From an uncultured Candidatus Saccharibacteria bacterium (GTDB taxonomy: Bacteria > Patescibacteria > Saccharimonadia > Saccharimonadales > UBA6022), in contig CAMLGO010000041.1 of assembly GCA_946479665.1 (NCBI GenBank), positions 1 through 6,914 on the forward strand: a DNA stretch of 6,914 nt. The letters are read 5' to 3'. A model generated the notes under the pieces. The model saw only the letters and a list, made by a program, of their open reading frames with translations, had not been told where the DNA came from and made no database searches. A program made the translations under genes and the position numbers. Shown here piece by piece: positions 1 through 4,246 of this stretch. Within the stretch, counting starts at the first letter, position 1, and every line of letters starts with the position of its first letter.

Positions 1-990
1 CTGGGGTGCTTTGGTGGCTGAGTCAGTAACTGTGCCGCCGCTGCTTGCGCCCTGCTGTTGCTGGACGACCTTTGGTGGCGTGGCCCCGGTAAATTCACCG
101 GGTCCGTACTGCTGCCACTGGCCTTCGCTGTCCGTCGTACCGTCACCGGTAGGGGTTGGCGTGAGCCAATTCCCTCCCTTCGGCGTGAGGCATTCGGGCA
201 ACGTTGGAGTTGCCGTGCAGTCCGTCACCGGAGGAGGCGGGGTGCCCGGAGGCGTCTTTGGAGGGACGGGTTTCTCGGGCTGTGGAATCTTTGGACTCGT
301 CGGTACACCTGCCGGATGGGCAGGGAATATCACGTTGCCGCAGTATACAAGGATGTATACTTTTGTACCGTTCGGGTAGGTAATCAGAATGGCCTTGTGG
401 TCACTGGTGATACCCGGACGTTCTGCGACAACAAACGAGCCATCGACAACACCGCTGTTGTACCCACTGTCGGGAGCTTGGGCTGGGGCGAAATTCACGC
501 CGTTACCCTTGAGCGCTCCTTCGAGCTTGCTGTAGAGCATCATGCCTGCTGTTGAGAGGCATTTGCCGTCAGGCGTCACAAGACCCTTCCAATCGTTGGG
601 GTCTTTGTGGAGGCCGTTGGCATATGCCCAACTTGCAAGACGCTTGGCGTTGACGCCGGCACGCTCGAGCAAGACATCGCGCTGTGCTACTGCAAGGTCT
701 GCGCCGGACTTGCCGGCGGTTTTCTTGTCGTAGGCAGCGGTGAAGCCTGCATCGACTTTGCCATCGTCACCATGTGAATCGGGTTCTTGGACGAACCTTG
801 CTTCACAAGTGGCCGGTGGCGTTGTGGTCCCCGTGGCCGACGGAGTTGCGGTTGGTGTTGCTTCGGGTGTGCCCGAAGCGCCTGCGCGATTAAGCGAAGG
901 AAGAGCGAGCAGCAAGGTCACCAGACCGAGCAGCACCGCCAATACGATGGAGACTGCGAAGCCGCGTCCCCAGGTTCGTGGCTGGGCCAT
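1..990 (-). CDS. Membrane-anchored or secreted Thr/Pro-rich protein, unknown function (partial, C-terminus outside window)
   Basis: The minus-strand frame is open from ATG at 990 to the window edge, giving 330 residues with no stop. AGAGG lies about 8 nt upstream of the ATG and supports this start. Residues 1-10 hold two Arg, and residues 11-31 are a hydrophobic helix (FAVSIVLAVLLGLVTLLLAL), so it is an uncleaved N-in anchor or a signal peptide. Residues 38-61 are a Thr/Pro/Ala linker. A probable folded outer domain spans about 62-222, with Cys at 62, 144 and 217 and the end motif KVYILVYCGNVIFPAHP. Residues 228-256 are Pro/Lys-rich, followed by a Thr/Gly/Gln-rich low-complexity tail with Cys 257 and 267. 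This order (anchor, linker, domain, Pro-rich spacer, tail) is typical of cell-surface proteins. I do not recognise the family. It lies downstream of the membrane protein at 1122-2060 on the same strand, suggesting a shared envelope role. Composition is GC-rich compared with the glycolytic genes. Confidence 0.85.
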   Translation of the reverse strand, partial: MAQPRTWGRGFAVSIVLAVLLGLVTLLLALPSLNRAGASGTPEATPTATPSATGTTTPPATCEARFVQEPDSHGDDGKVDAGFTAAYDKKTAGKSGADLAVAQRDVLLERAGVNAKRLASWAYANGLHKDPNDWKGLVTPDGKCLSTAGMMLYSKLEGALKGNGVNFAPAQAPDSGYNSGVVDGSFVVAERPGITSDHKAILITYPNGTKVYILVYCGNVIFPAHPAGVPTSPKIPQPEKPVPPKTPPGTPPPPVTDCTATPTLPECLTPKGGNWLTPTPTGDGTTDSEGQWQQYGPGEFTGATPPKVVQQQQGASSGGTVTDSATKAPQ

Positions 991-1012
991 GTGTTTTCCT
1001 CTCTGGCCTCAC

Positions 1013-1035
1013 CCTAACTCCGCTTTGAAGTTAGG
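1013..1035 (-). promoter_or_regulatory. Inverted repeat (hairpin) upstream of the secreted-protein gene
   Basis: CCTAACT (1013-1019) pairs perfectly with AGTTAGG (1029-1035) across a 9-nt loop. It lies 23 bp upstream of the ATG at 990, so in the minus-strand transcript it would be a leader hairpin just ahead of the ribosome binding site. A TTTT run follows on the plus strand only, so it could also stop weak antisense transcription. Its role is inferred. Confidence 0.4.
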
Positions 1036-1036
1036 T

Positions 1037-1055
1037 TTTGTGCACGGTGCACAAA
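1037..1055. promoter_or_regulatory. 19-bp near-perfect palindrome, operator-like
   Basis: TTTGTGCAC (1037-1045) and GTGCACAAA (1047-1055) are perfect 9-bp inverted arms around one central G. Such a tight spacer cannot form a good RNA hairpin, so a dimeric DNA-binding protein site is more likely than an RNA structure. It lies 47-65 bp upstream of the secreted-protein start. No convincing promoter box was found around it, so its role is inferred from symmetry and position. Confidence 0.45.
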
Positions 1056-1065
1056 GTGGGTGTGT

Positions 1066-1099
1066 GTACTTTGAGTACTGAGCCTGCGTATTTGACGCA
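1066..1099. repeat. Two short inverted repeats in the same intergenic gap
   Basis: GTACT-TTG-AGTAC occupies 1066-1078 and TGCGT-ATTTG-ACGCA occupies about 1084-1098. Each has perfect 5-bp arms. Alone they would be unremarkable, but they stand next to the 19-bp palindrome and the 7-bp hairpin in one 131-bp gap. They could be extra operator half-sites or simple coincidence. Confidence 0.25.
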
Positions 1100-1114
1100 C
1101 GCATCTCCACACCC

Positions 1115-1144
1115 CGGTAGCTTAGGCGCGAAGCCTTACTACCG
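1115..1144 (-). other. Stem-loop spanning the stop codon of the histidine-rich membrane protein gene
   Basis: CGGTAG (1115-1120) pairs with CTACCG (1139-1144), and inside it AGGC (1124-1127) pairs with GCCT (1133-1136), with small internal bulges. On the minus strand the TAA stop (1124-1122) is within the structure. No T-run follows on the minus strand, so this is not a standard intrinsic terminator. It may stabilise or process the mRNA between two co-transcribed genes. Confidence 0.35.
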
Positions 1145-2060
1145 TGTGTTCATCGTGATCGTCGTGTTCCTGATCTCGCCTAACGACTGTTTGCGCGTCG
1201 TATTCCTGCTCTCTCGTGTCCCAGATGGAACCGAGAAGGCCGCCTCCGAAGAAGCCGATGAGGAAGGTGACGAGCCACCAGAGCCAGCTCCACCACTGAA
1301 GGGTGGGGGTGGTCAGGTCGTGCAGCCATGTCCCGATGGTCGCCGCGAGGGCGAGGCCAAGGGCCAAGGCGAGGACCCACTGGATCCAATTCCAGTGAAC
1401 TGGGTTGTAGTAGTGCCGGCGAGTGCGAACAACTTCTTCATGGCGGTGGTGATGCGGTCCGACAACAGGCATTGCCTGCGTGTGCGGGTGCTCATCCACG
1501 TGCTCATGTTCGTGTTCGTGCTCTTGTCGGCGTTTCTGTTCGTTGATCCACTGTTCGTGTTCGTCGATCATCTTGCCGTGTCGTTCAAGTGTCGGATCGA
1601 CAGTGTCCTTTCGCCAGTTCTCGATATTCTCGAGGCGCTCGTGGAGCGACTCGAGAGTGAGCTTGGCTTCGGATACTGCAGCGTTCGCTTCTCCGATCGC
1701 AGCTCGGGTTTCTTGAACGCGCGCCCCTGCTTGTGCAGAGCCGGTGTAAGCGTCCTTGGTTGCGGTTTTATGGGCAGAGATGGCGCTATTGATAGCGCTG
1801 GCTACTGCGCCGAGGCAGCTGTAGACGTTGTCGAGGTCGGACTTGCTGGCCACGTTGTCGAGGTCGGACTTGCTGGCCACGTTGGCCTTCATGTCCTTAA
1901 CCTCTTGGCTTAGGTCTGTGTAGACCCGAGCCAGAGCCTCGATGCTCTTGTTGTTCTCTTGCATGGCCTCGTCGACGAAGTCGGTGACTGCCTTGCCGGC
2001 ACTGCCTTCCTTGTCGCCGAGGATGTTGAGGACCTGCTGACGTGCGGTGTTGCTGTCCAT
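1122..2060 (-). CDS. Coiled-coil, histidine-rich protein with two membrane helices, unknown function
   Basis: 312 residues. The ATG at 2060 was chosen because AAGGAG lies 7 nt upstream; the frame stays open a further 42 codons upstream, but that extension has no comparable signal and untypical sequence. Residues 1-60 and about 95-180 are Ala/Glu/Lys/Gln-rich helical, coiled-coil-like sequence. Residues 61-78 are an exact 9-residue duplication (VASKSDLDN twice). Residues 179-207 are histidine-rich (EHEHEHEHVDEHPH, then HHHRH), a possible metal-binding patch. Two hydrophobic helices follow, about 225-246 (IQWVLALALGLALAATIGTWL) and 257-279 (Trp-rich start, then VTFLIGFFGGGLLGSI). The last 30 residues are again rich in Asp/Glu/His. 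Both termini are probably on the same side of the membrane. It has general similarity in layout to membrane-anchored coiled-coil proteins, but I cannot name a family. The following gene on this strand encodes a secreted or anchored protein, so the two may act together at the envelope. Confidence 0.85.
   Translation of the reverse strand: MDSNTARQQVLNILGDKEGSAGKAVTDFVDEAMQENNKSIEALARVYTDLSQEVKDMKANVASKSDLDNVASKSDLDNVYSCLGAVASAINSAISAHKTATKDAYTGSAQAGARVQETRAAIGEANAAVSEAKLTLESLHERLENIENWRKDTVDPTLERHGKMIDEHEQWINEQKRRQEHEHEHEHVDEHPHTQAMPVVGPHHHRHEEVVRTRRHYYNPVHWNWIQWVLALALGLALAATIGTWLHDLTTPTLQWWSWLWWLVTFLIGFFGGGLLGSIWDTREQEYDAQTVVRRDQEHDDHDEHTVVRLRA
1827..1880 (-). repeat. Perfect 27-bp tandem duplication inside the coiled-coil gene
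   Basis: Positions 1827-1853 and 1854-1880 are identical 27-mers, and the first 4 bases of a third copy follow. In frame they encode VASKSDLDN twice. Because not even synonymous positions differ, the duplication is recent or kept homogeneous. Its 9-residue length is not a whole heptad, so it would shift the coiled-coil register. Confidence 0.9.
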
Positions 2061-2079
2061 GGTATTTCTCCTTGTTTGC

Positions 2080-2093
2080 TCCCCACGAGGGGA
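2080..2093 (-). other. Small hairpin in the leader of the coiled-coil gene
   Basis: TCCCC (2080-2084) pairs with GGGGA (2089-2093) across a 4-nt loop, about 10 nt upstream of the AAGGAG ribosome binding site on the minus strand. It is too far from the site to block it directly. It may be structural or incidental. Confidence 0.3.
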
Positions 2094-2152
2094 CGAGTAA
2101 GCGATAGACAGGATGCCTACGCTGCCACATCTCCTTTGCGGGGAATGATGGG

Positions 2153-2195
2153 AGTGGCACGCTAGCCTTGTATGCAACCAGGCCATGGTGCCACT
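2153..2195. repeat. Imperfect inverted repeat, 8+4 bp arms
   Basis: AGTGGCAC (2153-2160) is the exact inverse of GTGCCACT (2188-2195). Inside, GCCT (2165-2168) pairs with AGGC (2180-2183), with 4-nt internal loops on both sides and an 11-nt apical loop. It lies about 95 bp upstream of the coiled-coil gene start, where the sequence changes from GC-rich to AT-rich. It could be a long-leader RNA structure, an operator or a recombination site; no consensus was recognised. Confidence 0.4.
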
Positions 2196-2199
2196 TCCA

Positions 2200-2595
2200 T
2201 CAGAGAAATGTCTGTTCTTGTTCTTTATACTTCACGTACTCATTCGCTATGTCGACACTTACAAGAAGCGGACATATGCAAATGGCTGCAAGTGCAGCCA
2301 AAAAGACACAATTAAAAGACGGGGTAATCATGTGTTTGTGGCTACACTTACAGATACGGATAGTACAATAAGTTATAACCTGATTATTAATGTTCCCATA
2401 CTTGATGAGTAATAGCTCTAGGTAACCTGGCGGCTACCTCACACACCTCACTCACCAGTGATGTATTCAATTTACCACAAATATGTAGAAATGTCAATGC
2501 TTTAGACCATATACTCACGATTAACACAAGCTTTTTTGTTAAGGCACGCTATATATGTGCTTGTCTTGTCAAAATAACGCTATTTTATAAAATGT
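2200..2595. other. AT-rich intergenic stretch without a convincing gene
   Basis: This stretch separates divergently transcribed units. The plus-strand open frames here (up to 75 codons, 2185-2412) lack ribosome binding sites and have unlikely protein composition. It holds a TATAAA on the minus strand (2229-2224) that could be the -10 box of the coiled-coil gene, but no well-spaced -35 box was found, and it would imply a leader of about 155 nt. Two small inverted repeats also lie here (2283-2300 and 2521-2542). AT-richness fits a shared regulatory region or an old insertion scar. Confidence 0.5.
2283..2300. repeat. 18-bp palindrome, operator-like
   Basis: TGGCTGCA (2283-2290) and TGCAGCCA (2293-2300) are perfect 8-bp inverted arms around AG. 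The 2-nt spacer favours a protein-binding site over an RNA hairpin. It is upstream of both divergent units, about 220 bp from one start and 380 bp from the other. There is no direct evidence for a function. Confidence 0.35.
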
Positions 2596-2624
2596 TTGAC
2601 AAACAAAGTCAACAGTCGTATAAC
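2596..2624 (+). promoter_or_regulatory. Sigma-70-type promoter of the 2680-3212 unit
   Basis: TTGACA (2596-2601, perfect -35) is followed by a 17-nt spacer and TATAAC (2619-2624, 5 of 6 to TATAAT). Transcription should start near 2631, giving a leader of about 50 nt. This is the best-matching promoter in the window. Confidence 0.8.
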
Positions 2625-2632
2625 AGATATGT

Positions 2633-2651
2633 CACACAGCGTCGTTGTGTG
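2633..2651 (+). promoter_or_regulatory. Inverted repeat at the expected transcription start
   Basis: CACACA (2633-2638) pairs with TGTGTG (2646-2651), with CG/CG pairs inside. It sits at about +3 to +21 of the predicted transcript. It could be a 5' stabilising hairpin or an operator overlapping the start site. Confidence 0.4.
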
Positions 2652-2679
2652 GTTGTTTTGTTCAGTTTTCACTTAGGGG

Positions 2680-3105
2680 ATGAAGTTGACAGAAACAAAA
2701 GTCACAGGCAAGGTCTCGTCGGACGAGCTCGAGGAGGTTCTTCTCGAACACATCCGTCGTACGTACGGCAAGAGGTTGAACGGCATGGTTGAAGAGATTC
2801 ACGATGCGCAGTTCGTCTCAGTCGAGCACGACTTGAATATGACCGCTACCGAAGACGAGATCGCCCGGCAGCGCACATGGTTGGTTCAGCACAATGTTGA
2901 CAGCAAGGCGGGGGAAATCGCGGATCGGATCTGGGAGAATTTCACCAGCGGTTCGCGCCCGGACGTCAAGGCACTGCTTCGGCAGTTCTCCAGGCGTTCG
3001 TCGTGCCAGCACTCTGCAATCCGGGACGTCCTGCGCCAGCTGGTGCGAGAACTCGATGCAGCGGCCGGCCACGCCGACTCCTCCAAGGTGGAGGTGGCGG
3101 CATGA
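2680..3105 (+). CDS. Uncharacterised helical protein (141 residues)
   Basis: The frame runs from ATG 2680 to TGA 3103-3105, with an in-frame TAG at 2674-2676 just upstream, so the start cannot lie further out. AGGGG (2675-2679) touches the ATG directly, which is too close for a normal ribosome binding site. TTG at 2686, six nt after AGGGG, is a plausible alternative giving 139 residues. The protein is charged and probably mostly helical, with helices suggested near 13-43, 55-90 and 93-127 and a flexible Ala/Ser tail. It has no signal peptide or membrane segment, so it should be cytoplasmic. Cys 109 is the only cysteine. It matches no motif I know. It is the first gene of a two-gene unit with a strong promoter, and it is translationally coupled to the small gene after it. 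Phage-, plasmid- or island-borne accessory function is a guess from context. Confidence 0.82.
   Translation: MKLTETKVTGKVSSDELEEVLLEHIRRTYGKRLNGMVEEIHDAQFVSVEHDLNMTATEDEIARQRTWLVQHNVDSKAGEIADRIWENFTSGSRPDVKALLRQFSRRSSCQHSAIRDVLRQLVRELDAAAGHADSSKVEVAA
3090..3094 (+). promoter_or_regulatory. Ribosome binding site of the 36-residue gene
   Basis: GGAGG lies 7 nt before the ATG at 3102, inside the end of the upstream gene. This near-ideal site is the main evidence that the small frame is translated, and that it starts at 3102 and not at the farther ATG at 3003. Confidence 0.75.
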
Positions 3106-3212
3106 CCGCTGAGCAGTACCACGACGCGCTGTTCACCCACAAGGAACAGGTGGAAACACCCGAGCCAGAGGAGGTGACGACAGTCGTAGAGTTCCGCCAA
3201 CCCGGAACCTAA
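3102..3212 (+). CDS. Small acidic protein (36 residues), translationally coupled
   Basis: The ATG overlaps the stop of the preceding gene as ATGA (3102-3105), and GGAGG precedes it by 7 nt. The product, beginning MTAEQYHDALFTHKEQ and ending VVEFRQPGT, is acidic in the middle (VETPEPEEV) with no membrane segment or cysteine. The overlap and strong site support a real gene made in fixed ratio to the 141-residue protein, with which it may bind. An antitoxin-like or regulatory partner role is possible, but nothing in the sequence proves it. The frame ends just before a group of hairpins and the unit's terminator. Confidence 0.7.
   Translation: MTAEQYHDALFTHKEQVETPEPEEVTTVVEFRQPGT
3191..3208 (+). 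other. Hairpin at the end of the small gene
   Basis: GTTCCG (3191-3196) pairs exactly with CGGAAC (3203-3208) over a 6-nt loop, within the last codons of the 36-residue gene. It is the first of three successive hairpins. Confidence 0.4.
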
Positions 3213-3222
3213 ACCCACCAAT

Positions 3223-3261
3223 GTAATGGGATGCGCGAGCAATCGCCGCGCATCCCATTAC
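3223..3261 (+). other. 15-bp perfect stem-loop in the 3' untranslated region
   Basis: GTAATGGGATGCGCG (3223-3237) is the exact inverse of 3247-3261, with a 9-nt loop. No T-run follows directly, so it is not itself the terminator. Just 5 nt later comes the true terminator. It should be a very stable 3' element that could protect the mRNA from exonucleases. Confidence 0.75.
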
Positions 3262-3266
3262 CACAA

Positions 3267-3289
3267 ACTCACGAAAGTGAGTCTTTTTT
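3267..3289 (+). terminator. Intrinsic terminator of the 2680-3212 unit
   Basis: ACTCAC (3267-3272), a GAAA tetraloop and GTGAGT (3277-3282) are followed by C and six T (3284-3289). This is a textbook Rho-independent terminator with a stable GNRA loop. Confidence 0.9.
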
Positions 3290-3290
3290 A

Positions 3291-3319
3291 TTGCTTTTAT
3301 GACGAGAGGAGTATATAAC
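3291..3319 (+). promoter_or_regulatory. Probable promoter of the 143-residue gene
   Basis: TTGCTT (3291-3296, 3 of 6 to TTGACA) is followed by a 17-nt spacer and TATAAC (3314-3319), the same -10 hexamer as at 2619-2624. Transcription would begin near 3326 and give a leader of about 93 nt. It starts immediately after the terminator of the unit before. Confidence 0.6.
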
Positions 3320-3337
3320 AACAAGTAAGCAGATATT

Positions 3338-3374
3338 TGCGGTCATCCGCAGAGCTTTTATTGCTACATGCAAT
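3338..3374 (+). other. Two small leader hairpins before the 143-residue gene
   Basis: TGCGG-TCAT-CCGCA (3338-3351) is followed by GAGCTTTTATT, a weak terminator-like arrangement. ATTGC-TACAT-GCAAT (3360-3374) follows at once. Together they could form an attenuator in the leader, but the first stem is only 5 bp and no alternative pairing or leader peptide was found. Confidence 0.3.
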
Positions 3375-3418
3375 GGGAGTGCTAGTTCATTGGATTTTAT
3401 CATTGGGGGGTGTGTCCC

Positions 3419-3850
3419 GTGAGGTCTCGGTCGGAAAGCGGCGGGAATCAAACAACCGTTGAACGGATCACGAGCAAGATGGTGGAGATACTGCGAAGTC
3501 AGCACGACGGCTTCAAGGGTGTCTACTGTGGTGAGTATGCCGATGACGATCTTGTCATTCGGATGCTTGGTGCACAAGGGGCGATTAATCGCCGCAAATT
3601 TCGCACAGAGTACGAACGCGAAAGCTGCTTGCGTCAGGCGTACGAACAGCTCAAGGTTCATCCGGATGTGCACTACGAAAAAGTCGGCGGACGAGTAATC
3701 CTTCGGTTGAAAATGACTTCCAAGTCAATTCTGGAGGTTCTGCCCGAGCCGGTAGTGGATCTGTTCGTCGAGCAGAGCCATGCTCGAGACTACGATCACA
3801 TCTCTGCGTTCGAGAGCAGATATCATAGAGTGCTCCAGGGCGCCCTTTGA
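3419..3850 (+). CDS. Uncharacterised cytoplasmic protein (143 residues), GTG start
   Basis: The frame ends at TGA 3848-3850. GTG at 3410 lies directly on the G-run 3405-3410, whereas GTG at 3419 is spaced 8 nt from it, so 3419 is preferred; the earlier start would add three residues. The N-terminus is basic and Ser-rich (RSRSESGGNQ). A helix-rich part follows to about residue 80, with Cys 37 and Cys 70. A likely beta hairpin HYEKVGGRVILRLK is at 85-98, then more helix to the end. Helices followed by a beta hairpin is the order seen in winged-helix DNA-binding folds, but that is a weak structural guess and no known motif was recognised. There is no membrane segment or signal peptide. It has its own promoter and hairpin terminator, and stands between the two-gene unit and tRNA-Glu. 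Composition resembles the other accessory genes. Confidence 0.78.
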   Translation: MRSRSESGGNQTTVERITSKMVEILRSQHDGFKGVYCGEYADDDLVIRMLGAQGAINRRKFRTEYERESCLRQAYEQLKVHPDVHYEKVGGRVILRLKMTSKSILEVLPEPVVDLFVEQSHARDYDHISAFESRYHRVLQGAL

Positions 3851-3862
3851 TACGAACAATAA

Positions 3863-3903
3863 AGCCAGGCTGTTCCGGGTGCCATACTCGGAACAGCCTG
3901 GCT
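3863..3903 (+). terminator. 15-bp perfect stem-loop, probable terminator of the 143-residue gene
   Basis: AGCCAGGCTGTTCCG (3863-3877) is the exact inverse of 3889-3903, with an 11-nt loop, starting 13 nt after the stop codon. The following CGTTTCATTTAT is only moderately T-rich. On the other strand TTTATTG follows the stem, so it may work in both directions. Confidence 0.65.
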
Positions 3904-3944
3904 CGTTTCATTTATATGTAGCCCTAGCCAAAGGGTTATTTTTT

Positions 3945-3991
3945 TGCTATAATCGTCCGAGTTGACGGGGTAATATGTCGTCACGTAATAA
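3945..3991 (+). promoter_or_regulatory. Candidate promoters upstream of tRNA-Glu
   Basis: TGCTATAAT (3945-3953) is an extended -10 box with a perfect TATAAT and would start transcripts near 3960. A second candidate, TTGACG (3962-3967), an 18-nt spacer and TAATAA (3986-3991), would start near 3998. Either would give a tRNA precursor with about 90-130 nt of leader. No better promoter was found closer to the tRNA. Confidence 0.55.
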
Positions 3992-3993
3992 GT

Positions 3994-4019
3994 TCATATG
4001 GATTCTTTGAACCATATGA
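3994..4019 (+). other. Hairpin in the tRNA-Glu leader
   Basis: TCATATGG (3994-4001) pairs exactly with CCATATGA (4012-4019) over a 10-nt loop. No T-run follows. It may be a processing signal in the tRNA precursor, or part of an unrecognised small RNA in the 3960-4086 leader. Confidence 0.35.
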
Positions 4020-4086
4020 GACACAAATCACTCGGATTCGGTCAAAAAAATGTAAACATATTTTTGACACGCATCACTCATAATTT

Positions 4087-4161
4087 GGTCTCATCGTCTA
4101 ACGGTTAGGACACCAGGTTTTCATCCTGGCAATCGGAGTTCGATTCTCCGTGAGATCACCA
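4087..4161 (+). tRNA. tRNA-Glu, anticodon UUC, CCA encoded
   Basis: The acceptor strand GGTCTCA (4087-4093) pairs with TGAGATC (4151-4157), with one G-T pair. The anticodon stem is CCAGG/CCTGG around loop TTTTCAT, placing anticodon TTC at 4120-4122, which reads GAA and GAG. The T arm is CGGAG-TTCGATT-CTCCG. Discriminator A (4158) is followed by encoded CCA (4159-4161). All arms are intact, so the gene should be functional. It marks the join between the accessory block and the core metabolic genes; no duplicate of its 3' end is seen in the window. Confidence 0.96.
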
Positions 4162-4203
4162 AGAAAAATACCCATCCTCGCCGATGGGTATTTTTCTTGG
4201 TGA
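4156..4203 (+). terminator. Intrinsic terminator of tRNA-Glu overlapping the tRNA 3' end
   Basis: The core ATACCCATC-CTCGCC-GATGGGTAT is followed by TTTTTCTT, a good intrinsic terminator. The pairing extends without a mismatch through the A-tract/T-tract into the tRNA, 21 bp in all (4156-4176 with 4183-4203), so the encoded CACCA end is part of the stem. Confidence 0.88.
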
Positions 4204-4230
4204 AATGCAGTCCTATTCAACAGATGAAGG

Positions 4231-4239
4231 TGGTACAAT
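4231..4239 (+). promoter_or_regulatory. Extended -10 promoter of pyruvate kinase, leaderless start
   Basis: TGGTACAAT is an extended -10 box (TG-N-TACAAT). It ends 7 nt before the pyk ATG at 4247, so transcription should begin at or within one base of the start codon. No ribosome binding site lies in GAATTC just before the ATG. No clear -35 box was seen, as is usual for extended -10 promoters. Confidence 0.65.
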
Positions 4240-4246
4240 TGAATTC

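Noticed and set aside
342..361. AGTATAC/GTATACT inverted repeat
   Set aside because: It lies inside the coding region and is explained by two Val-Tyr codon pairs; no regulatory context.
1038..1913. Plus-strand open frame of 291 codons
   Set aside because: It lies antisense to the coiled-coil gene, which has a good ribosome binding site and sensible protein features. The product here is a low-complexity Val/Phe/Asp mixture and its start has no such site.
2185..2412. Plus-strand open frame of 75 codons in the AT-rich gap
   Set aside because: No ribosome binding site or promoter at a proper distance, and the composition looks random.
4064..4084. TTGACA and CATAAT as the tRNA-Glu promoter
   Set aside because: The spacer would be only 9 nt, and a 17-nt spacer would place the -10 box inside the tRNA.
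4087..4161. tRNA-Glu as an attachment site with a duplicated end in the window
   Set aside because: No second copy of the tRNA 3' segment was found in either direction within the window.
4184..4246. Longer start for pyruvate kinase
   Set aside because: It begins inside the tRNA terminator, and the added residues are absent from the family; the predicted transcript starts at about 4247.
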